In this document: positions 1 through 4,178 of the stretch, piece by piece
Layout of the letters: every line of letters starts with the position of its first letter
How positions within the stretch are numbered: the first letter of the stretch is position 1
DNA from: Verrucomicrobiota bacterium
GTDB lineage: Bacteria > Verrucomicrobiota > Verrucomicrobiia > Verrucomicrobiales > Akkermansiaceae
Reading direction: 5' to 3'
Assembly (NCBI GenBank): GCA_026397695.1
Contig: JAPLUJ010000563.1
Location: 1-6,358 of the forward strand
Length of the DNA stretch: 6,358 nucleotides
Translations under genes and position numbers: made by a program
Notes under the pieces: generated by a model
The model's input: the letters and a program-made list of their open reading frames with translations, nothing else
What the model was told of the DNA's origin: nothing
Databases searched by the model: none

Positions 1-62
1 ATTAATTACACGCAAGTAGGCTCATAATCTCCAGACCTGACCCCGCGTTTGACCAGCAGACA

Positions 63-75
63 CGGGATTTTCCCG
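63..75 (-). other. Small hairpin downstream of CsbD copy 1
   Basis: Bases 63-67 (cggga) and 71-75 (tcccg) are perfect inverted arms around a 3-base loop, about 25 bases after the CsbD stop. The same hairpin follows the second copy at 1410-1422. No T-run follows on the minus strand, so a terminator role is possible but weak. Confidence 0.3.
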
Positions 76-99
76 CATCCGCTGGCACCACAAGCAGGC

Positions 100-306
100 T
101 TATTTGCAGCCGCAGGAAGCGCATGCTTCCTTGACCGCCTTTTCGACCGCCTCACGGCTTTCGCCGGTGCGTTTCTGAATGCGGCCTAACAATTCGTCGC
201 TCTTGCCTTCGACATATTGGAGATCGTCGTCGGTTAGCTTGGCCCATTTTTGTTTGAGCTTGCCCTTGGTGATGTTCCAGTCGCCTTTGATTTCGAGTTT
301 GGTCAT
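100..306 (-). CDS. CsbD-family small stress protein, copy 1
   Basis: The product is 68 residues, the usual length of the CsbD/YjbJ family (E. coli YjbJ is 69). It opens [16 protein letters not shown] and carries the family core: GDWN, the KGKLKQKW segment, KLTDDDL, and [13 protein letters not shown]. It is hydrophilic, has no signal peptide, and should be a small cytoplasmic helical protein. The family is known as general-stress induced (csbD is sigma-B controlled in Bacillus), but its biochemical role is not established. The end is unusual: YjbJ finishes with an acidic/aromatic tail, while this protein ends ACASCGCK, giving a CxxCxC pattern that might bind metal or be redox active (inference). 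The start is ATG at 306-304; no clear Shine-Dalgarno precedes it. A second copy lies at 1447-1668, differing in the shared part by one residue, Thr to Ile in the RTGES stretch. Confidence 0.9.
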   Translation of the reverse strand: MTKLEIKGDWNITKGKLKQKWAKLTDDDLQYVEGKSDELLGRIQKRTGESREAVEKAVKEACASCGCK

Positions 307-323
307 GGTATTGTGTTTTCAGG

Positions 324-530
324 TTAGATTGCCAGCCCGGGTGGCACCGAATGTGTTCGTGCCGAAGGCTGACAGATCGAACCTACGCCCATTACTATTT
401 CCGTGCTATGGGGACTATCCCTACCGGCGGTGGCAAACTCCATCGCCTCACTCTGGGTGTCCATGAGTTGCTCGATGAGTTTGAGGTTGGCAGGGGTAGT
501 CACGATCCATTCCCGGTACCTGTCACTCTA
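324..530 (-). pseudogene. Open frame with protein-like text upstream of CsbD copy 1; possible gene remnant
   Basis: On the minus strand the frame is open from just after a TAG (530-528) to a TAA (326-324). The first half reads like real protein, including TTPANLKLIEQLMDTQSEAM, with GC-rich third codon positions. The second half, from about GRDSPHS onward, loses that character. Possible starts are GTG at 503-501 (59 residues) or ATG at 464-462 (46 residues), neither with a good ribosome binding site. The stop is 17 bases before the CsbD start. I recognise no family. It could be a short gene co-transcribed with csbD, but decay from a longer gene seems likelier because the coding signal fades inside the frame. 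The regulatory-looking element at 405-425 lies within it. Confidence 0.3.
405..425 (-). promoter_or_regulatory. Degenerate member of the GGG-N-CCCCAT element upstream of CsbD copy 1
   Basis: Read on the minus strand this is TAGGGATAGTCCCCATAGC with flanking bases. It has a perfect GGGA-TAG-TCCC inverted repeat followed by CAT, and resembles TAGGGTTTCACCCCATGGC upstream of the ABC transporter (5964-5982). It ends about 100 bases before the CsbD start and points the same way. Because it differs in the CACCCCATGG core and sits farther from the start than the other three, I rate it as a possible relative only. Confidence 0.3.
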
Positions 531-553
531 CACGCCCAGCCGGTTTCTCCAAC

Positions 554-571
554 GGGGTCAACACCCCATGG
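554..571 (+). promoter_or_regulatory. CACCCCATGG element upstream of the L,D-transpeptidase
   Basis: The 10-mer caccccatgg at 562-571 is exactly repeated upstream of the BON gene (1741-1750) and, on the minus strand, upstream of the ABC transporter (5964-5973). Here it is preceded by ggggt (554-558), forming a GGGGT-CAAC-ACCCC inverted repeat. The gap to the transpeptidase ATG is 62 bases. It may be a regulator-binding site or part of an alternative-sigma promoter (inference); no standard -35/-10 pair was convincing around it. Confidence 0.4.
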
Positions 572-595
572 TTTCAACCGCTGGGCCAACCTACT

Positions 596-616
596 GTCAT
601 TCAGTCATTAGTCATT
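596..616 (+). repeat. Triple GTCATT direct repeat in the transpeptidase leader
   Basis: GTCATT occurs at 596-601, 604-609 and 611-616, with start-to-start spacings of 8 and 7 bases. The array ends 17 bases before the ATG at 634. The close spacing just upstream of the start could be a binding site for a regulator in tandem, or simple slippage; nothing else decides between them. Confidence 0.4.
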
Positions 617-633
617 TAGTGAAGATCACCACC

Positions 634-1200
634 ATGAAATCCTGTCTCTGCCTGCTCCCATCGTTGGTCGTCTTCCTGTTCACAGGCACCGGGTGCTCCA
701 CCAATCCTCAACCACTCGTTTCCCAGCAAAAGGCTGGTTTGGGCAATGTGTCGTATTGGAGAGGCGACGGCATGGTCGGCCGCCCTGCGGTCCGCATCAG
801 TATTTCCGAGCAGCGCGCCTACTTTTACAAAGGAGGGCAACTCGCCGGCATGTCGCTCATTTCATCGGGGCGTGAAGGGCACGACACGGTTACAGGCAAT
901 TTTCACGTCATCCAAAAAGACAAAAACCATGAGTCCTCACTGTTTGGAGAATACGCTGATGCGAACGGTAAAGTCATTCAGAAAGACGTGGACACGGTTA
1001 CAGACACCATGCCCCGGGGTGCCCATTACAATGGAGCAAAGATGTCGAACTTCATGCGGATCATCGCCGGAATTGGAATGCATGAGGGCTTCCTGCCAGG
1101 CTACCCAGCCTCGCACGGCTGCATCCGAATGCCTGCATTCATGGCGGAGGCGTTTTTTCGTTCCGTGGCAATAGGGACGCCGGTGTGCATCCATCTTTGA
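634..1200 (+). CDS. L,D-transpeptidase (YkuD/ErfK-type) lipoprotein
   Basis: The product is 188 residues. Residues 1-20 form a lipoprotein signal peptide: K2, a hydrophobic run LLPSLVVFLFTGTG, then Cys21 as the predicted lipidated residue; the -3 position is Gly, a little atypical. The rest is a YkuD domain. It begins around residue 52 (VRISISEQRAYFYKGGQL, the usual strand pair) and ends with the catalytic motif H150...SHGCIRM, with Cys163 as nucleophile, His161 beside it and Arg165. Such enzymes form 3-3 peptidoglycan crosslinks or attach proteins to the wall, in the periplasm. All the expected catalytic residues are present. ATG 634 is chosen because it starts the signal peptide; the frame is open upstream to 403, but that extension reads as non-coding. 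The neighbours are the two minus-strand CsbD genes and the BON gene, a stress/envelope setting. The Shine-Dalgarno is weak. Confidence 0.92.
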   Translation: MKSCLCLLPSLVVFLFTGTGCSTNPQPLVSQQKAGLGNVSYWRGDGMVGRPAVRISISEQRAYFYKGGQLAGMSLISSGREGHDTVTGNFHVIQKDKNHESSLFGEYADANGKVIQKDVDTVTDTMPRGAHYNGAKMSNFMRIIAGIGMHEGFLPGYPASHGCIRMPAFMAEAFFRSVAIGTPVCIHL

Positions 1201-1228
1201 GAAGGCATTCAGCAACCCTCGTGGTCAG

Positions 1229-1348
1229 TCAGGCTTGTGCCATGCTCGCTTTGAAATGAGCGGCAATGATCGTCGACTTGTGCTGCCACACGCCGGCCGG
1301 TGAATACCAAACCTCTTCAGGCTCAAATCCTACCAAGTAAGAACATAA
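1229..1348 (-). pseudogene. C-terminal gene remnant abutting repeat copy B
   Basis: Minus-strand frame ending at TGA 1231-1229. It reads strongly protein-like, including VGFEPEEVWYSPAGVW and then KSTIIAAHFKASMAQA. It has no ATG. The upstream stop (TAA 1351-1349) lies just inside the direct repeat that begins at 1348, so the coding text is cut almost exactly at the repeat edge. That is what one expects of a gene truncated by the event that placed copy B here. The only in-frame alternative start is a TTG that would leave 35 residues. I do not recognise the family. This fills most of the gap between the transpeptidase and CsbD copy 2; I see no convincing terminator in it. Confidence 0.4.
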
Positions 1349-1653
1349 TTAATTACACGCAAGTAGGCTCATAATCTCCAGACCTGACCCCGCGTTTGAC
1401 CAGCAGACACGGGATTTTCCCGCATCCGCTGGCACCACAAGCAGGCCTATTTGCAGCCGCAGGAAGCACATGCTTCCTTAACCGCCTTTTCGACCGCTTC
1501 ACGGCTTTCGCCGATGCGTTTCTGAATGCGGCCTAACAATTCATCGCTCTTGCCTTCGACGTATTGGAGATCGTCGTCGGTTAGCTTGGCCCATTTTTGT
1601 TTGAGCTTGCCCTTGGTGATGTTCCAGTCGCCTTTGATTTCGAGTTTGGTTAT
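1348..1653. repeat. Direct repeat copy B (CsbD gene plus 3' flank)
   Basis: Second copy of 1-306, 298 of 306 bases identical by my count. All eight differences fall in the CsbD coding region (stop and start codons included). Five of the six sense-codon changes are synonymous third-position changes. The left edge coincides with the truncation of a minus-strand frame (1229-1348). The right edge falls exactly on the CsbD start codon, which is ATA here instead of ATG. Confidence 0.95.
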
Positions 1654-1668
1654 CTCGTGCCCACCCAA
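1447..1668 (-). CDS. CsbD-family small stress protein, copy 2 (start codon altered)
   Basis: From residue [10 protein letters not shown] onward it matches copy 1 except for one change, Thr to Ile (RIGES). The core GDWN, KLTDDDL, EGK and the CxxCxC tail are intact, and the stop is TAG instead of TAA. The codon matching copy 1's ATG is ATA (1653-1651). The nearest usable start in frame is TTG at 1668-1666, giving 73 residues beginning MGGHEITK; no Shine-Dalgarno precedes it. The frame stays open further upstream to a TAA but offers no ATG or GTG. Homology to copy 1 ends at the start codon, so promoter and leader are not the original ones. It is either a poorly translated gene with a new upstream region or a recent pseudogene. 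The mostly synonymous differences argue that the protein was under selection during most of the divergence. Confidence 0.65.
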   Translation of the reverse strand: MGGHEITKLEIKGDWNITKGKLKQKWAKLTDDDLQYVEGKSDELLGRIQKRIGESREAVEKAVKEACASCGCK

Positions 1669-1748
1669 CTGGTGGAAATGTGGCTGATCCGCAAGTCGCG
1701 GTTTTGAAGCGCTTGAATCATCCTGCGGGCATTAGGTAAACACCCCAT
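1650..1748. other. Junction region upstream of CsbD copy 2 with coding-like text in more than one frame
   Basis: Immediately beyond the repeat edge (1653/1654) the plus strand reads LVPTQLVEMWLIRKSRF and stops at TGA 1705-1707. The minus strand reads 32 codons from ATG 1748-1746 (including RRMIQALQNRDLRISHI) to TAA 1652-1650. Both have GC-rich third positions, so at most one is likely to be a genuine remnant and I cannot tell which. A short inverted repeat, ccacc/ggtgg, lies at 1661-1665 and 1671-1675. No family was recognised. Confidence 0.2.
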
Positions 1749-1750
1749 GG
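1735..1750 (+). promoter_or_regulatory. CACCCCATGG element upstream of the BON gene
   Basis: The exact 10-mer is at 1741-1750, preceded by ggtaaa. This gives a short GGT-AAAC-ACC pairing like the one upstream of the transpeptidase. It ends 73 bases before the BON ATG at 1824 and reads in the same direction as the gene. Confidence 0.4.
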
Positions 1751-1772
1751 CAAGTGTCATGATCGTGCCATA

Positions 1773-1791
1773 CCGTCAAGACGGTTGACGG
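1773..1791 (+). promoter_or_regulatory. Inverted repeat with possible operator/promoter role upstream of the BON gene
   Basis: ccgtcaa (1773-1779) and ttgacgg (1785-1791) are a perfect 7-base inverted repeat around gacgg. A second pairing, accgtc-aa-gacggt (1772-1785), overlaps it, so two hairpins are mutually exclusive. The right arm gives TTGACG, a good -35 hexamer, directly followed by gataat (1791-1796), a good -10 hexamer. They are too close to serve together, so each would need another partner. The site is 32 bases upstream of the ATG. Confidence 0.4.
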
Positions 1792-1823
1792 ATAATCGCT
1801 CAACCGCCAAAAAACGAAATAAC

Positions 1824-2594
1824 ATGAAAATCAAATTATTATGTCCGTCCGTGCTGTTCGCAGCATCAAGTGTATTTCTCCTCACCGGCGTTTCAATGCG
1901 CGCATCCGAAACGGATGATCGCATTGAATCGGCGGCAGCAAAATCCCATGTCTATATGACTTACCTCAAGGATGACTCGATCCAGACCAAATCCAAGAAC
2001 GGCGTGGTCACCCTCACCGGCACGGTGAGCGAGGGATTCCACAAGTCGTTGGCTGCGGACACGGTCAGCAGGCTTCCAGGCGTGAAGAGCGTGGACAACC
2101 AGCTTGTCCTGAAAGGTGAAACTACGATTGACAATGCCGACAGATGGTTGCAGATGAAGGTGGAAACCGCACTGTTATTCCACCGCAACGTCCATGCCAC
2201 CAAGACCAAGGTGACCGCCCTGAATGGGACCGTCACCCTGAGCGGAGAAGCTTCTGACAGGACGGAAAAGGACTTGACAACCGCATACGCCGGAGATGCG
2301 GAAGGCGTCAAATTGGTGAAAAACGAAATGACCATTTCGACGACACCGCCGGAACCTCACCGGACACTGGGCGAGAAAATCGATGACGCATCGGTCACCG
2401 CTTTGGTCAAAGCCTCCCTGCTGGTCCATCTATCCACCAGTGCGATTGACACGAAAGTCGAAACGCGGGCAGGCGTTGTGACGGTGAGCGGCGTGGCCGG
2501 GAGTGCGGCGGAGAAGAAGCAGGTCACGAATCTGGCGGATGACATTCACGGCGTGGACAAAGTGGTCAACGAAATGACGATCAAGGAAAAATGA
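1824..2594 (+). CDS. Secreted triple-BON-domain protein (OsmY-like)
   Basis: The product is 256 residues. Residues 1-27 look like a Sec signal peptide: MKIK, a hydrophobic stretch to LLTGV, then a likely cleavage after MRA. Three BON domains follow at about 31-98, 105-171 and 188-253. Each shows the family pattern of an acidic helix, a hydrophobic strand ending in G-V-V/T-L/V-x-G (VVTLTGTV, TVTLSGEA, VVTVSGVA), and a closing G-V-x-x-V-x-N strand (GVKSVDNQ, GVKLVKNE, GVDKVVNE). OsmY-type proteins are periplasmic, osmotically or stress induced, and thought to act at membranes or as chaperones. OsmY has two BON domains, so three is a longer version. ATG 1824 is preferred over TTG 1785 because it begins the signal peptide. 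There is no clear Shine-Dalgarno; the upstream region holds a CACCCCATGG element and an inverted repeat, and transcription should end at 2621-2655. Confidence 0.9.
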   Translation: MKIKLLCPSVLFAASSVFLLTGVSMRASETDDRIESAAAKSHVYMTYLKDDSIQTKSKNGVVTLTGTVSEGFHKSLAADTVSRLPGVKSVDNQLVLKGETTIDNADRWLQMKVETALLFHRNVHATKTKVTALNGTVTLSGEASDRTEKDLTTAYAGDAEGVKLVKNEMTISTTPPEPHRTLGEKIDDASVTALVKASLLVHLSTSAIDTKVETRAGVVTVSGVAGSAAEKKQVTNLADDIHGVDKVVNEMTIKEK

Positions 2595-2620
2595 CGTTTC
2601 CAAATCCGACATGAATTACC

Positions 2621-2655
2621 GCAGCGGCAGTCATCGGACTGCCGCTGCTTTTTTT
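2621..2655 (+). terminator. Strong Rho-independent terminator after the BON gene
   Basis: gcagcggcagtc (2621-2632) pairs perfectly with gactgccgctgc (2637-2648) around the 4-base loop atcg, and seven T follow (2649-2655). It begins 26 bases after the BON stop. On the minus strand no T-run follows the stem, so it should act mainly on plus-strand transcription, although the phospholipase gene converges on it from the other side. Confidence 0.95.
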
Positions 2656-2699
2656 GTGCCAACCGCCATCACCCAGTCCCAGTCACCTGTGAACAGATT

Positions 2700-4169
2700 T
2701 TACTCGGATGAACCGGTTTTTTGTTTCACGCGGGTGCGGCGCAGCTTGAAGCCCTGATAGAGCAGCGCCGTGGCGATCCAGACGAAGAGCGCGACAAACG
2801 GATAGGCGATGAGCCGGGGGAAAAGCGCGAGGAGAATCGCCAATCCCAGCAGCAATCCGCCAACTGCCACCGTGATGCGGGCTTCGACGGGTTCGATCAC
2901 GCGGCGGCTGGTGAATGCCGCGCCAACGACATTGGCGATGCGGACTGCTCCGGCGGCGGCACGCCCGGAACTTCCGCCGCCACGGCGCAACACCGGTTGC
3001 GAACGGCGGGGCTGATTCGGCGCGCGCACCTTCTGTTTGGCGTCCAGGACTATTTCGGTCGCATGCTGCAAATCCCCGAGGAACATCGCCTCCATCGCAC
3101 CCGCGAACGCCTCGTCCTCGACCACCACATCCATTTCGCAATTGCCAAACCAACTGGCAATGTTGAGATTGCTAGAACCGACCCGCGCCCAACGTCCATC
3201 GGCAACAGCCGTCTTGGCGTGCAACATCGGTCCGTTCCACTCGAAAACGCGCACTCCGGCCTCTAACAAGGCGCGATAACCCGCGCGGGACAACGGCTTG
3301 AGCAGCAGGATGTCCGTTGCGTTCGGCACCAGCAGGCGCACATCCACGCCGTCCCTCGCCGCCGACCTCAGGGCTTGCACATAACTGGTCATGCCCGCGT
3401 AGTAGGCATCGGTCAGCCAGAGGTGCTTTTTCGCAAGGCCTGCGATGAGTTGATCGACACGAAACATCCCTCCCGTGGACGGAATGCCCGCCACCACGCG
3501 CAGGGCGGCTGCACCTTGCGGTGCGATTGCGTCCGAACCGGCCAGATCCTCCGCTGGGATCGGTTCCCCGATCATCGCCCAGACCGTGGCGAAGGCCTGC
3601 TCCAGTTCGACCATGCAAGGCCCGCGCATCACGACCCCCGTGTCGCGCCATGCTTCGATATTCTTGTCAGGCTCGCCGGCCCACATACGCCCGATGCACA
3701 AGCCGCTGACAAATCCGATCTCGCCATCCACGCAAAGGGTCTTGCGATGGTCGCGGCTGAGCCAGCCAAACGGCGTGTCCCAGCGCGGCGGGTTATAACT
3801 ACGCACTTCCACGCCTTCAATGCGCAGACGCTTCCAAAACCCTCGCGAGGCGGTTCCCACGCCGCCCAACCAATCGTAAATCAGACGCACCTTCACGCCT
3901 TGCCTGGCTTTGGCAACCAGCGCATCGGCGAACGTCCGGCCGGTATCGTCGTCGTGAATGATGTAACTCTCGAAATGAATGTGCCGCTGCGCTGCGCCAA
4001 TCGCAGCGAGCCATGCCGGATAGTTTTCCCGCGCGTCCTTGAGCAGACGAATGCTGTTGCCGGGAATCAGCGAAGTTCCTGCCGCGCGCGAGAATGCCTG
4101 ATTGGCAAGCGCGCGGACTGACGAGAGCTCTGCGTTCTCGCGATGGGGATGGAGTTTGGAGGTGCTCAT
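2700..4169 (-). CDS. Phospholipase D-superfamily protein, cardiolipin synthase-like (ClsB-type)
   Basis: The product is 489 residues with two complete HKD motifs: H141-R-K143-x4-D148 (SRDHRKTLCVDG) and H317-A-K319-x4-D324 (LHAKTAVADG), the latter followed by GSSNLN. The two catalytic halves are about 37-200 and 220-370. This layout fits bacterial cardiolipin synthases, which join two phosphatidylglycerols or use another phosphatidyl donor at the inner membrane; other PLD-type phosphodiesterase activity cannot be excluded. Canonical ClsA has N-terminal membrane helices. Here the N-terminus is soluble, as in ClsB, and two hydrophobic segments sit at the C-terminus (about 431-449 and 452-472) after a basic Gly/Arg linker (381-410). 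The ATG at 4169 is 6 bases after the ABC transporter stop, and GAGG overlaps that stop codon's 3' side (TGAGGCAGTATG), so translation is probably coupled. Confidence 0.88.
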   Translation of the reverse strand: MSTSKLHPHRENAELSSVRALANQAFSRAAGTSLIPGNSIRLLKDARENYPAWLAAIGAAQRHIHFESYIIHDDDTGRTFADALVAKARQGVKVRLIYDWLGGVGTASRGFWKRLRIEGVEVRSYNPPRWDTPFGWLSRDHRKTLCVDGEIGFVSGLCIGRMWAGEPDKNIEAWRDTGVVMRGPCMVELEQAFATVWAMIGEPIPAEDLAGSDAIAPQGAAALRVVAGIPSTGGMFRVDQLIAGLAKKHLWLTDAYYAGMTSYVQALRSAARDGVDVRLLVPNATDILLLKPLSRAGYRALLEAGVRVFEWNGPMLHAKTAVADGRWARVGSSNLNIASWFGNCEMDVVVEDEAFAGAMEAMFLGDLQHATEIVLDAKQKVRAPNQPRRSQPVLRRGGGSSGRAAAGAVRIANVVGAAFTSRRVIEPVEARITVAVGGLLLGLAILLALFPRLIAYPFVALFVWIATALLYQGFKLRRTRVKQKTGSSE

Positions 4170-4178
4170 ACTGCCTCA
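4170..4178 (-). promoter_or_regulatory. Shine-Dalgarno overlapping the ABC transporter stop codon
   Basis: On the minus strand TGAGGCAGT precedes the ATG of the phospholipase D-like gene. The TGA is the ABC transporter stop and GAGG is the only clear Shine-Dalgarno near a start in this window. This supports the 4169 start and suggests termination-reinitiation coupling. Confidence 0.6.

Larger units (their letters stand above)
1..306. repeat. Direct repeat copy A (CsbD gene plus 3' flank)
   Basis: This stretch matches 1348-1653 in the same orientation at a constant offset of 1347 bases. By eye I count 8 substitutions and no indels, at 100, 121, 133, 151, 167, 196, 214 and 304. It covers the whole CsbD coding region and 99 bases of its downstream flank. 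Those 99 flank bases are identical in the two copies. Homology stops at 306, the first base of the CsbD start codon. The left limit cannot be seen because the window starts here; the repeat may continue, or the window edge may be a repeat-induced contig end. No terminal inverted repeats or transposase are visible, so it looks like a duplicated gene unit rather than an insertion sequence. Confidence 0.95.

Noticed and set aside
409..446. Sigma-B-like promoter (GTTTGC and GGGATA) for CsbD copy 1 on the minus strand
   Set aside because: The spacer is 11 bases, shorter than usual, and no matching -35 is found at the other copies of the element, so the similarity is probably accidental.
351..611. 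Plus-strand open frame of 86 codons upstream of the transpeptidase
   Set aside because: No protein character, no ribosome binding site, and it covers the leader elements; the minus-strand reading of the same DNA looks more coding-like.
403..633. N-terminal extension of the transpeptidase to 403
   Set aside because: The signal peptide and lipobox start at ATG 634; an extension would bury them and reads as non-coding.
1..1653. Composite transposon formed by two direct repeats flanking the transpeptidase gene
   Set aside because: The repeats carry csbD and no transposase, terminal inverted repeats or target-site duplication are visible; duplication by recombination is simpler.
1785..1823. TTG start for the BON protein
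   Set aside because: It would add 13 polar residues in front of a good Sec signal peptide and uses bases of the inverted repeat; ATG 1824 is better.
3375..4121. Plus-strand open frame of 248 codons
   Set aside because: It is antisense to the phospholipase D-like gene over both catalytic halves, and is explained by GC-rich third positions on the other strand.
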